From contig CM059186.1 in NCBI GenBank assembly GCA_030323885.1, positions 147,313,810-147,377,809 of the forward strand: 64,000 nucleotides of DNA, given 5' to 3'. The notes beneath the pieces were generated by a model. That model worked only from the letters and a program-made list of their open reading frames with translations. It ran no database searches and was not told the origin of the DNA. The position numbers and the translations under genes are program-made. The DNA comes from Branchipolynoe longqiensis. Lineage: Eukaryota > Annelida > Polychaeta > Phyllodocida > Polynoidae. Positions within the stretch are counted from its first letter, which is position 1. Each line of letters begins with the position of its first letter. This document shows, piece by piece, positions 21,193-33,310 of this stretch.

Positions 21193-21547
21193 CTGCAAAA
21201 GTAAAGCTTGTTTTATTTAACGACGCCTCTAGGGAAAATTGATCTTTATCATCGGGTATTGGATGTCAAACATATGGTCATTCTGACATAATTCTTTGGA
21301 GGAAACCTGCTGCTGCCACATAGGCTAATCTTTCCGATAAGCAGCAAGGGGTCTTTTATTTACACTGTCCCACAACCAGGACAGCACATACCACAACTTT
21401 TGATGAACCAGTTGTGGACCACTGGTTGGAACGGACAATAGTCCAAATTGCAAATGGGTCCACTAAGCAGGCTTGATAGGATGACCTACACCATCACAGG
21501 TGGACACTCTCCCGCCTGAGCTACGTCCCACTCCGACTGCACTGCAA
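21190..21547 (-). mobile_element. SINE-B copy overlapping the ALG12 exon 3 acceptor
   Basis: The head (GACGTAGCTCAGGCGGGAGA) is at the high end, and the far tail (CGTTAAATAAAACAAGC) is next to exon 3. GCACTGCAA occurs at 21190-21198 and 21539-21547 and reads as the target duplication; it contains the exon 3 acceptor AG. The element is sense to ALG12, so the branch point and pyrimidine tract of this acceptor must now lie partly in SINE sequence. Confidence 0.82.
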
Positions 21548-21910
21548 CAAACACACTGCCGTCAGTCTACAGCTTAACCCTTTAAGGTCGGAAGTGCCCA
21601 AATGTGCCCGCAAGTAACACATGCTTACAGGCTGGGAGCGCCTGAATGCACCTGGCATATTTCATAACAAGTAATACTAAGGAGGCTAAATTTCGTATCA
21701 TTTGAAGGAGAAATCAATTAAGGATCATATAAAATCACTTGATTTTCAACGGTTTTCTATTTATATCAATTTATATCAATTTAATAGCACCAATATCATT
21801 GATATCTAGCAGGAGACCACCTCAGGTGTTGTACAACTAAACTAGATGACATATTCAATTTACACTTGCTTAATATAGTTGAAGGATACAGACATTTCAG
21901 TTACAATAAG

Positions 21911-22112
21911 GAGGGATGAAAATGGTTTCTCGCAACAAACAAAAAGCGGAAATCTCGCGAAGAATCTATAAATAATCCATATCTTAGTAATTATTGTCTT
22001 ATATTGTCCAACGTTATGACGTTCCCAAGAATACACGGACATTCTCCCATAAACTCGATACTGTAAGGGAATCACACACAATTCCTGGAAGTTAGGTTTC
22101 ATTCAGTACTCT
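21911..22112 (+). repeat. Repeat C copy
   Basis: It starts AGGGATGAAAATGGTTTCTC and ends GGAAGTTAGGTTTCATTC, with GCGGAAAT and ATTCTCCCATA inside. Confidence 0.6.
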
Positions 22113-22678
22113 ATAAGCACTATCCTAGCTCCATCCCACAGACTATCCTTGGAGAGCATTCCCCTCTCACTGTTGTGCCTGTATTACTGCCCAAGCCATC
22201 AATTCCATTTTCTCTCTCTGCTATCACTCCATACTTTTCTGTTTGTTTCTGTAAAAGTTTTATGTAATAGCAACATATAAGGTCATATGAGATTTTTTGA
22301 TTGATTGATTGGTGGTTGCTTTACGCCGTGTCGGCAGCATAGGCCATATTGACGATTATCAAAAATTGCTGAAATCCGCAGATTCGTGGCCTTAGATGTT
22401 GCTGGGATTTTATACCCCAACAAACAATACTCACACCACCCCTATCCACATCCAAGAACCCCACAATCTTTCAGAAACTTGATGCCGCCCCCCATCTTTC
22501 CCCAACTTTTATGCTTAATAATGCTCATACTATCTCACACCTAAAAATATTCCAAACTATGCTGTTGTTTAAAAGACCGAAAGCCATGTATTTTAGTTTC
22601 AAAAACAAGATATTATTTAGCGCCAATAAATTGCTTAATTAATACACACAGACACTGTTTCCACCTGCGGATACTGAC

Positions 22679-22811
22679 CTGCAATCTGACTGTACATCTT
22701 TGAGAATCCCAGGAAGTATACAATAGCTGCGTAGGGAGCTGCCATAGCAGATATAGCAAGAGGGCCTATAAATGTTCTAGGAACCACTCCAGGGAACTCC
22801 AGATGATCATA
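22679..22811 (-). CDS. ALG12: ALG12 exon 2
   Basis: A 133-bp exon, residues 46-89. It begins [20 protein letters not shown], identical or nearly so to human [20 protein letters not shown]. The acceptor is GTTTCAG| and the donor GCAG|GTCAGT. Confidence 0.96.
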
Positions 22812-22978
22812 CTGAAACATGAAACACTCGGAATGATATTTGTACTAAGGGGGCATTCAAAGCTGTCAACATTTTCATTGTCGTACAAAGCGCATGATGG
22901 GTGGGGGAGGGGGCTGTCAGTAGGCCTAATGTACATCTTTTATCACTTATTAAAACGTTGATATTTAATTTTGCACGA

Positions 22979-23457
22979 ATATTAAAGTTGCATAGTTCGA
23001 TGGCGTTTCAATTTTTATTTAATTTTTTAGATAAATATATCAAATTGATCGTTATAACCTAGTAATCATTAGTCCGGAGTAACTTTGATGAAAAATGGCT
23101 AGTTTTGAAGCAATTTGAACTGAAAGAACCCAAAATACTTTCGACAAGCTTTCCAAAAGTCCTTGAGCTATGACACGTATTGCCATCTCGTGATGACCGC
23201 ATTACATATATGGTACTTGGAACGAGGGTATATGGCTAATTAGGCCATGAGATTGACCTAATTGCTTAATGAGTGTTCCTGTCTCAAATTTGGTGTCCAA
23301 GGGGATGAGGTAATAAATTCACTGATTATTCTTAAATAGGCTGTCCCCAATCCTTAGCTAATGCACTAGTATCTAAGTTGGATATATAGAACCAAATTTA
23401 GATAAGTGTTTTGGTTTTGAAAAAAATACATTTCACCGGACCATGCAACTTTAAGTA
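22979..23457 (+). mobile_element. TTAAAG-TIR MITE
   Basis: Starts ATTAAAGTTGCATAGTTCGA and ends CACCGGACCATGCAACTTTA, giving imperfect inverted ends. The middle includes ATAAATATATCAAATTGATC, also found in other copies. It lies in ALG12 intron 1, next to a SINE-A. Confidence 0.75.
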
Positions 23458-23462
23458 AGAGT

Positions 23463-23820
23463 GCAAATTAAATACCGAGCACGGTGGCCGAATCGGTAGA
23501 GCACAGGCCTCGTGTGCGGAAGATCGGGAGTTCGCGAGTTTGGTTCCTGGTCGAGTCAAACCAATGACTTAAAAATTGATACTTGTCGCTTCCTCACCTG
23601 GTGCTCGGCATTATTAGGATAGGGCAAGGACTGGTTAGCTCGATGTCAGGATAATGTGACTGAGTGGGATATCAGGTCATGGTGTCGGTGGCCTGATTTA
23701 TCAGTGGGGCAGCACTATAAAATCGCCATGAGTGCGTACTGTCACAAGTTGGTACCCATCTTGATATGACCTTTGATGTTGCTAGGATGTAAAACAACAA
23801 ACAAACAAAGCAAATTAAAT
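23463..23820 (+). mobile_element. SINE-A copy with an 11-bp target duplication
   Basis: GCAAATTAAAT flanks the element exactly (23463-23473, 23810-23820). A-type head ACGGTGGCCGAATCGGTAGA, full body and AACAAACAAAC tail. It is a good reference copy for the family, about 336 bp long. Confidence 0.92.
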
Positions 23821-24880
23821 TGTTTGTAAAATGTTGAAATGTACTACTTTAAAGGAGGCCAGTCGGGAAAGTAGTACACTTTGTGCAACCATGAAAATAT
23901 TGACAACTTTGGACGGCCCATAATGTGTGTTGCTGTGCACAGAGTTTTGGAGACCAGAAATACTTTCCACAAAAAGACGGCGTTTACACGGAGTCAACAG
24001 ATAGGTGGAAGATATATGAGGTCATGTACCAGATATCTAGGGTTAAAGTCTCCGGTTATACCTCACCCAGATACAAATGAATCCAGCATCGAAAGCTCTC
24101 CAAACATACCTTTGCTTAGTTTGTTCCAGTTCATGCCACTGAACATTTGGGAGGACAGTTGAGGTCTGCGATGTATGAATGACATCATAGGTGGGATTCC
24201 CTCGAGGGGTTCCCCACACACAGGGAAAGCCATAGCAATCACCAAGATGGCAGCCACAGAAAGCTCTCAATTCAACTTTTAAAGTCTATTAATCTAAATG
24301 ATTTAATCAATTATTCATACAAAAAGTAGCTGGTTATGATAAATAAACATTTGAACTTTATATTTATTATTTTAGATTGCAATTTTTAACATTTATTTCT
24401 CTATATGGTTGTCTAAAAGTGTCAGTGCTGCTGAACTAAATAAAACACAACAGAAGCAAGCAATGTCAGCACTCTCCTCCCCACATATGTAGTTGCATAA
24501 ACTGAAAACAGGCAAACAAATGCTTGGAGCATTTGTCGGAGTATGGGTTGTCTCTCAACGACCTATAGCTGGTCCCTTTAAACTAACTGGTCGGTTTATT
24601 CATGGATTCCGCTAATAGTTGCAATACACAATAGTAAAAAAAATAGGAGCTAGCAGCGGTACCTGACAGTCTAACTGGAATTGGTTAATGTACCCAAATT
24701 TATCTTAAGTTTTAACAAGTTTGTTATACACAGCTCTGGTACACAGGTTCTAGTAACCAGGGATGGGTCCTTTGGTTTACATATAAGACAACCTTAGCTG
24801 CAGGACGGAAGAGTCTATTTGTAAAGGCTAATAACAAACATTAGAAGGTAGTTAAATGGGTACTATCGTTTGTAGCTTAC

Positions 24881-25015
24881 CTGAACTAAGTCTGTGCGAT
24901 AGTACATAATATCGTGCATGGCTTGTAGGTTGAAGCTCTCCTCAACCTTGGTGTAGGGACAAAGTATTAAGTGAACGGCCATAACCGCCATTACCAGCAT
25001 CTCAAGCATATCCAT
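24881..25015 (-). CDS. ALG12: ALG12 exon 1 (start codon, KVEESFN motif)
   Basis: The ATG at 25013-25015 opens 45 codons: a short hydrophobic segment ([16 protein letters not shown]), then [20 protein letters not shown]. Human has [20 protein letters not shown]. The signal anchor is shorter than in human. A good acceptor (TTTATTTTCAG|) sits 12 bp upstream of the ATG, at 25028-25029, so the 5' UTR probably continues in an upstream exon I could not place. Confidence 0.95.
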
Positions 25016-25880
25016 CTTTGATCAATTCTGAAAATAAAGAGTTAAACAAATTGAAATGCAATGTATAAATCAATGTTCTTCAGAGTCAAAGATTGAAAGA
25101 TCAAAAGAAATAAGAAAACAGGGGCGTGCAAACAGTCTTGTCACACTCTATATCAATTACCCTATTCACGATTTATATTATTTGGTGGGTCTAGGAAATA
25201 ATCATAATGTAAATCGTTGGCAACAGTTCCAGAACTGGTATCAACTCGATGCTTGAAATATTGGATTTATGCCAAATACACATCGGGGGATCGCGTAGTA
25301 ATTAAGTGCACGGTGTTAATAATGATGGTGGGACAGGTCGGTAGTCTATTTATATATATATATATTACCAGCACCATTTACATAATAAAACACACAGCTC
25401 AGTTGCTTGAGGTTGTGGGTGTGGCGCCTGGCGGCTGTTACTAACGTGATTGGCACTGACTCTGAGCATCACTCAGACTCACTGAGTAGCCTACAGCTGG
25501 CAGACGTGTGAGCGATAATCGGGGATACCTTGATACGCAATGCGCGTTGTAACATAATAGTATCTGCTGTATTATGAGACGTATATTCATTCATCCTGAA
25601 ACAACATTCATAATATTACCTATCCTGATAGTCGGGAACCTTATTCATACCTCTTACAGTGACTGAGTGCAATATAAAATGTAGACGCCTACCACTTCCC
25701 CATTTGTTTATGCTTAGCCACGTTCTAGTACCACCAGTCAACGTTGGTGGCGCCTCGGTTAATACCATATTCTGCTCTGAGGGGAAGAAGGGGCTGTCAC
25801 TAGTGTCAGCTAGTTTCTACTCCCACATCCCTGATCCTGTGACAGGGCTGCTGAACAACCCATTAGAAAGTCTTGAATAG

Positions 25881-26520
25881 ATGGTTGGTTGGATTTACTT
25901 CCTGGCAACATCTAAGGTCATATTGTGACAGTGTACACTCATGGTGACTTTATATTGCTGCTCCACTGGGGAATGAGGCCCCTGGCACCTTGACACGACT
26001 TAATATCCCACTCAGTCTTAACCTGATACTGAGCTAACCAGTCCTTTCCCTATCCTATTAATGCTGCGCGCTTGGCTAGGAAGTGACAAGTATCACTTTT
26101 ATCAGTCATTGGTTTGACTCGCGCGTTGTGGCCGAATCGGTAGAGCACAGGCCTCGCGTGCGGAAGATCGGGAGTTCGGGAGTTCGGTTCCCGCTCGAGT
26201 CAAACCAATGACGTAATAATTGATACTTGTCGCTTCCTAGCCTGGTGCTCGGCATTATTAGGATAGGGCAAGGACTGGTTCGCTCGGTGTCAGGATAATG
26301 TGACTGAGTGGGATATCGGGTCATGGTGCCGGCGTTCTGATTTCCCAGTGGGGCAGCACTATAAAATCGCCATGAGAGCGTACTGTCACAAGTCGGGTAC
26401 CCGTCCTGATATGACCTTAGAACAACAACAAACATAAAACAACAACAAACAAACAAAACTTGGTTTGACTCGACCGGGAACCAAACTCCCGATCTCACAC
26501 ATGTGAGGCTCGCATCAACA
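25881..26520 (-). mobile_element. Minus-strand SINE-A split by a plus-strand SINE-A
   Basis: The outer copy runs 25881-26121 and resumes at 26460-26520 with the rest of its A-type head. The inner full copy (26122-26459, A-type head GTTGTGGCCGAATCGGTAGA) is in the opposite direction. TTGGTTTGACTCG is repeated at 26109-26121 and 26460-26472. Confidence 0.92.
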
Positions 26521-26589
26521 GTCTTGGAAGGCTGGGTATATATAAAGATATAAATAGCCCCATGAATTTTCAATAAAATATGCTACATA

Positions 26590-28650
26590 TATGGTTCCAA
26601 TGCTTGTTTATCAGAACCGTCTATTTTTGTCTAACAAACTTATTAAATCATGTAGATTAATAGACTTTAAAACTTGAATCAAGAGCTTTCTGTTGCAGGC
26701 ATATTGTGTTTTTCTTTTTCATTCTCTACCAATTTCTCAACTTTACACCAATATAGAGACATATTGTGCATTGGAACCACTACCTCCACAATTAATTTCT
26801 ATTTGAAGCAGCTTTTGCTCGGATTAAGCATAATTGTCATTCGCCCCATCTGTGGGTAGGGGTGAATCGTTTATCTAACTGGCACCGAGACTACCACATA
26901 TATATCATCATTAGCTTATAGTGGTGAGGGTTTCTAAAACAATCAATTTGTGAATAAACTACTGTCAAAAGACAGCTGATAAAAAAAGGTTATGGCACAT
27001 GCAAATTTATGTATGTATGACAGTTATGTCACTTTTATAAAGCTTCTTCTATAGGCATAACGGTAACATGGGTCACCGTAGTTCTGCAATATTGTAATGA
27101 TGTATCGCCACTGCCGTATTTAGGCTGTTGTGATGCCCGCAACTATATACATCTTGGAGGGCCCTTGTTTAAAGGTTAAACCGGAAGGTCTCCCAAAGGT
27201 GCGCACCAAAACAGGACTTTGGGTTGTTACCCTTTAAAAAAGGCATATACAGTATATGCCCTTTAATTATTTAATATGAAGATATTCAAAGTGAAAAATA
27301 CTCATGTAAGCATTCACTTTACATATCTATTGTGAAAAGCCACATACAATTTTAAAAGCCCCCAATAATCTGAAGTGTTTGGCCTTGTGGATTAAGAGTA
27401 AACTGTAGGTTGTTTAACTTATGCCTAAGTCTGGCACTGTCTATTACACTCGACCATAATTACCCCCACATCCCTCTTCCCGTGACGGTAGTTGAATAAC
27501 CCAATAGAAAAGGTTTTAGTAGGCCTGTTTATGGATATATAACCCCATAAATTTGCACGCAATTATGCCAAATATATAGTTCCAATGCTTATCATAGCCC
27601 ACTATTTCTTAGTGACCAATTGATTGATTCCATGTAGATTAATACAGCTTAAAAGTCAAATTGAGAACTTTCGGTGGCAATCATCTTGGTTTTTGTTTGC
27701 TTTGTTTATCTACTCTACACCAATATAGATAATCACTGGACACCGGAACTAGGAGCTCCATCTCTTCTTTATTCCAAAAACAGCTTTTGCTTTGATTTAG
27801 ATATACAGTAAAAGCTCTATAACCCACCACCTCCAAAGATTGACCAGTCCCCTATATGGATCACTTTTTTTGGGTCCTAAACGATAACCCATACAATATC
27901 ATTATAATGATTTTGTTTAAACTTCCTAAGCCAACCACCTCCCTAAATAGACTATTTAAAGGGACCAGCTATAGCTCGCTGGGACACTGCGCGTACTCCG
28001 ACAAATGCTCTCCAAGCACAATCTTGTTTAGTTTTTATGTTTAAATGAACCAAGTATGTGTGGGGAGAGTATGGGACCAGGGCACTGCTAGTCTGAACTG
28101 CAAAGGCAGTTTGTTGTCTTCAAAATGGCCGCCCCCATAGGCGGCGGCCATTTGCAATGCAAAAGCTGCGCTGTGATTGGCTGAAATTGTGCCGGCAACA
28201 GGCTCACACAGTAACAAGATTTGCTGGTTCCCAGTATGGGCTCAGCTTGTGCCCGGCAGTGTTAGGGACTGATTACACCGAAATCTATTGAATGCGATCA
28301 TATTTAACAGAATTACATACTAAAATAATGAAATTTAATTAAATTAACCTTAAATTCCAAGCGATATTAACGTAGCAGCTCGATCAGCGTCGAATCGCCG
28401 AGTGTAAACAAAACAGTGGCTCGAGTGACCCGAGTTGAATAATCGATTACACCCCAATATACAAATCGCCGCCGGCGCATTAGGCCACCCTGTGGCACAA
28501 ATCTGAACTATTCCGAGTTCGTTTGTTTTCCACGCGGCGGATAGCTGGCGACTTTAAAGTCGGTCCCATGGTCAGTCGATTTGGATAGTTTTACTGTAAT
28601 TGCCATTGATCCCTACTATGGATAGGGGTGAATCTTTTATTTAACTGGAA
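26590..28650 (+). repeat. Dispersed 300-bp duplication, one copy holding a transposon
   Basis: 26590-26880 and 27575-27805 plus 28597-28650 share GTTCCAATGCTT, ATGTAGATTAATA, TTTACACCAATATAGA, CAGCTTTTGCT and TAGGGGTGAATC. In the second copy the similarity is interrupted exactly by the element at 27806-28596. Confidence 0.7.
27806..28596 (+). mobile_element. pogo/Tigger-like non-autonomous element in TA
   Basis: It starts CAGTAAAAGCTCTATAACCC and ends GGATAGTTTTACTG, with TA on each side, and the duplicated copy at 26590-26880 has the uninterrupted site. It has no transposase frame. It contains an inverted pair of ATGGCCGCC motifs (about 28124-28152), and CTGTGATTGGCTG. A 178-bp relative is at 61391-61568. 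Confidence 0.72.
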
Positions 28651-28984
28651 CATACATCAAAGATCCCCCCCCCCCCCTATCCAGATAACACAGAGAAAAT
28701 GATGCGGGAGTAAGTAACTGGAATATAGAATATGGACATGGATTACTCCAGAGACTGACACCCATTTCCACACATAGTTTCACCTTTCAACTCTGTATTC
28801 CATGGTTTTAGGTTTAGGACTAATTTCTTACAGTGGCGCCATGTTTAATATATTAGCAGTGCTAGACAGTGGTGGCGCTATCTCAAGTGGTGGCGCTATT
28901 CAAATAAGGGCGCTATTCAAATAAGGTTGCGAGAGGTACATTGGGAGACATTAACACATTTCAATGTCCCTGCAATAGACTACA

Positions 28985-29110
28985 TCACGGTTCCGAGTGT
29001 GCATGCGCTGAAAACGGCGCTGGGAGCAAAGCAAAGGCGTACGGCCATTGAGTTTGCCGATACGCGTAGAGCAAAACTGCCATTTTATTCAAAATTAATA
29101 GAAATACATA
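28985..29110 (+). repeat. Fragment related to the 62.5-kb MITE interior
   Basis: GCCATTGAGTTTGCCGATAC, GCAAAACTGCCATTTTATTC and AAAATTAATAGAAAT match repeats at 57.7-58.2 kb and, inverted, 62.6-63.0 kb. Confidence 0.5.
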
Positions 29111-30268
29111 ACAATTTGACACAAACATGGATGGAAGGATGCAATATAATAATATAATGAATATGTTTAAGACACAACTCTCCATAATTAAGCATTTTGA
29201 GCTAAGAAAATACAATTTCAGTCACTTTACAGGCTGATGTTTACATCACCATTGATTAGCCAGAAGTAATTCTTGTTCTAAATATTAAAATGTCAAATGT
29301 GTCAACAAAAACTTGTTTCAAAGAAATATATAACCAATATCGGATTAACCCTACTAATTTTCTATTTCTACATATGTCATTAACTATAGGATATAAATAA
29401 AAACATGAATAAAATAAGTAAAACTGACCCTGGCTATAGCTCTAACACTAGTCTGAGTGCCTAGATTTGTCTAAATCTAAATGCACATAGCATAAGATGT
29501 GCTGATTATATTGATGTAAATGCAATGCTGGATAAAAGATTAATATCTTAATTTATTATATATATATTTTTAGTTGGTATTCTATGTTTCAAACAAGAGC
29601 TGAGATGAGCTAAAACTAGCACATTTCATAGCTGCACCTAGTGTATTAGCATGTGCCATGTGCTTCTCACGGGTTTGTTTTGCTCTGACGCATCCCACAA
29701 TGCAGCGCGCCGCTGGAACTGTGATGTAGTCTATTGAACTGAAGTAGTATTAAATAAATATTAAAAATAACATATAATGAATCAATATCAGAATAATTGC
29801 TTATTTATGCCTGTCTAATTGAATTTTCAAGCAAGTATCACTAAATAGATATTATTCTGTTGTTTCTGTTATGTAGGTCTATGCCTAGTATTATTTCTGT
29901 TAGGTACTATTATCTCCCTTAGATATTGTTATTTCTGTTGTTTCTGTTCTTCTGTTACTTCTGCTATTTCTATTATTTCTGCTATTTCCAGTTCTGCCAC
30001 TCCTGCCAATTCAATCAGTTATAATAGTAAATATGTCCTCCGTCAGTATATAACCCACCCAGCAGCTAATTCCCACTTATGGTGCTGCCACCTTTCGGGA
30101 ATCAAGTACAATAGAATGCAGGAGGCAAGTGTGGCGCCATCTAGAGTACTTTGAGTCACCAACCAAGACTGGACTTGATCAGGTCTAGAGCGGGCTGGGT
30201 TTTATAGCTATCTTAATCATGTCAATATTTATTTGCAAGATCATGTGACGGGACATAACTTTCTTAAA

Positions 30269-30620
30269 GCTGCATAGTCCGATGAAACCATACAATTTTC
30301 AAAACCAAAATGAATATTTAGATTTTATTCTACATATCTAACTTTGATACTTGTGCACTTATTAAACATTTGTCACAACACAGAAGAGAATACAAAGGCA
30401 ATTTACTAGAACCGGTTACTGCAGAAGCCTACAGTGTCGGAGTTTTGGTTTGCTTGCCTAAATTAATTTGGGATGTTTGCACTTCAAATATCTCAAAAGT
30501 TAGCCATCTAAAATAAAAGTTACTTCAAACTAAAATAAGGTAGATTATAACAATCAGTCTAATATATTTATCTCCGAAAATAATAGAAGCTCAAAATCAT
30601 CGGACTATGCAACTTTAATA
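30269..30620 (+). mobile_element. TTAAAG-TIR MITE, complete
   Basis: Starts TTAAAGCTGCATAGTCCGAT and ends ATCGGACTATGCAACTTTAA: nearly perfect inverted ends of about 20 bp. About 350 bp, no coding capacity. A very close copy is at 60623-60968. A run of about 18 G follows at 30655. Confidence 0.85.
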
Positions 30621-32519
30621 TCAGAAATTCTCTTTATGGAAGGCGGAGATCAAGAGGGGGGGGGGGGGGGGGGAGGTGCATGAAAGAGGGAGAGCCGGCG
30701 GAGATGGAAAGACGGGGAGGGACAAACATATAGGGAGAGAGAGAAAGAGTAAGGGGAAGAAGATATCAGCCACTCTTCAAGTTATTAAATAATTAATTAA
30801 TTAATTCAGTCAACACCTTGGAGTATTATTGCAATGTAAAATGTCTTTAATACAAAAATTAGGATACAATGTCACGATAATACAATGAACACCTAACATC
30901 AAGAGTCTACTACGTCTGACACGCCTCTGACATCACAATATGATTTTACATTCTTTTTTGTTTTCTGTCTGCGAAAGAAATAGTTCAAAACGTCTATATA
31001 CAAAGAATTTTGAGAGTTTCATTACCATCGCAGATATAATATGCATGGGCTATATACTATATGTATAGGACAAGTGCATTGTATGGTTCATTTGTCAATA
31101 ACAATAGCTGGCATTCCACAAACTGCCACATCTATCCACTACCCTTTAAATAACGTACCAGTAAATCAGACTGGGGTATCCACATTCGCATTACAGGGAA
31201 GCTATTTTACACATATGTACCACACAGTCATGTTCAGTTGATCAAATGTTATGGACGCATCTCAATTACAGGCCCAAGATTTTGGTGTTTCTTTTGTATT
31301 TTCTTCACTCAGCAGAGCCAACAGCCTGTGCTTGGACCAGAAGACTGGTGTTTATGCTGTCCCTTTAATAATTGATATTCATCAGCGAATCGACCATGCA
31401 ACTGGTTAAACCCTTTCACAATAATCATCATTATTATTATCATCATCACTATCATCTTATTATCGTCATTATCAAAAAATCAGCCCGGAGTGTACAATAT
31501 TCACACACTACGGACTAAATATATAACTTATAAAATACACGGGATTCACAGGTCATTCTTTCACCTGTCGACAACACATCCGGGACAGGTGTGAAAACTA
31601 GAAATGACTCGCTACACATAGTCCCGTTTTGAATTGGCCGCCCTGGATTCTGAATACGAGCCAACCCCCTAGTGGCAGAACATCATCGTGTTAATTAGCG
31701 CAAACTCCCCTCGCATAATCATTAGATGTTAGACACAACTCTGTTATACATTCACGCGTAGGTTTAACCTACCAAATGCATCCCATATACATATAACAAT
31801 TAAGAACGAACACGTGAAATACTGCCTGATTTCAAATCAAACACATATTGGGAAACTAATATCATTTGTAAAATTATCTCTGAATTAGCATAAACATTTT
31901 TTTCATTCTCGCTCTATTTTTGTGTGGATTTAATTTTTTTTAAATAACTTTTTGTTCTTAAGAAATGCACGAAGAAATATATGTACAAAAGTGATAGGCA
32001 CGAGAAGCCCGTCTCCTGTGTCTATAGGCTGTCTCCGTAGCTATAGGCTGGGACATAAAACTAAAAGCAACTAGAGTCTAGGAGTAGGAGCGCCACCGGA
32101 GAACGCCAATGTTCTCCTGGCAAAGCATTAGTTAGGACTAAATAGTATCTACCTTTATTAGTTTTATCAGTAAACATGATGCTGGACCTGTTTTCCATAA
32201 GGCACCCAAATTGACACTTCTAGAAGGACGTGGCGCAGTTTACTACTGAACTATGTTTGATACAACATGTCTGGAACTAGTATTAGGTTTCTTCTAAGTT
32301 AAGTCACAGGTTGTATGACGTGACCATTATTTTGACAATGCCCCATGAGATAGCCCCGTGAGGGTTAACTGCTCACAGTGTTACGCTGCGCCGAATATAG
32401 CAATTTCCAGTGTATTAATAATACTAGTGAGAACTCCATACAGTAAATAATGGCCCAGCTATAGCAAGATAATCTGTAGCTTGTAGCATGCTGCGTATTG
32501 CTTCTGTGATATAGAGAAG

Positions 32520-33115
32520 ACGGATGTATATGCATATATATGTATATATATACACATACTGTTCATATACATATGTATATATCCCTATACATAATGTATA
32601 GACACATAATTATGCATGTATATAAATAAGTATATGTATTTAGAATGTAGCACAATAACACTAATTCCCCCACTGTGTGGGAAGGTTGTAGCTATTATCT
32701 CTTTACTTGGATCAATAGGAAAATATCGTATTTGAAAGAGATCTATGCTAATAATCTTTGTCCTATATTTTTATCTCATACAAAATGATAAGAGAATTAC
32801 ATAATACAAAGTGTTATTTGATATAAGCTGATAAGAAGTGGCATGCCTGAATTAGCGGTGTATGACCATATTACTCAGTTTACCGGATTCGGCCATGCAT
32901 GGAAGGCATAGTGTATATATGTCTGTTACTACGAATACTAGGAGTCGTGTCGGGTATAGCTGGGGGTGGGGGTAGGGTATGGGAAGGGGCAGGGTTGCGG
33001 TCATATCCTCTGCATGCATTACTAAAGAATTGATAGCTTGAGATTCAATTTATTATATATAATATACGTTGTCCCCACCCCAGCACATGAACATCTTGAA
33101 TATATACGCCTATAC

Positions 33116-33146
<31 letters not shown>

Positions 33147-33257
33147 AATATATATATATGTATATCTAATCTATACACACATATGTACATACATATACAT
33201 ATATATATACACAATATATATATATACATATATATGCATATCTACACATACATATAC

Positions 33258-33308
<51 letters not shown>

Positions 33309-33310
33309 CT
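32520..33310. repeat. AT-rich microsatellites
   Basis: TATATG/CATATA tracts at 32520-32640 and 33055-33310; the last 60 bp are pure (TA)n. Confidence 0.85.

Larger units (their letters stand above)
12268..25015 (-). other. ALG12: Gene span: ALG12 mannosyltransferase, complete coding region
   Basis: Nine exons (25015-24881, 22811-22679, 21192-21019, 18888-18694, 17774-17671, 16711-16485, 14121-13952, 13220-13145, 12535-12268) sum to 1482 bp, or 493 residues plus stop, against 488 in human ALG12. Every junction is GT-AG and in phase. ALG12 is a multi-pass ER membrane enzyme of the GT22 family that uses dolichyl-phosphate mannose to add the alpha-1,6 mannose (the eighth) to the lipid-linked N-glycan precursor. 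Family marks are all present: [12 protein letters not shown] near the N-terminus, [34 protein letters not shown] (residues about 296-304) and HIDVPCAQTGVSRF (about 384-397). I see no broken exon, so the gene looks functional. Confidence 0.96.

Noticed and set aside
23475..23550. tRNA gene suggested by A and B boxes
   Set aside because: The head continues into a SINE body and has no proper acceptor stem; the same holds for the other SINE heads.
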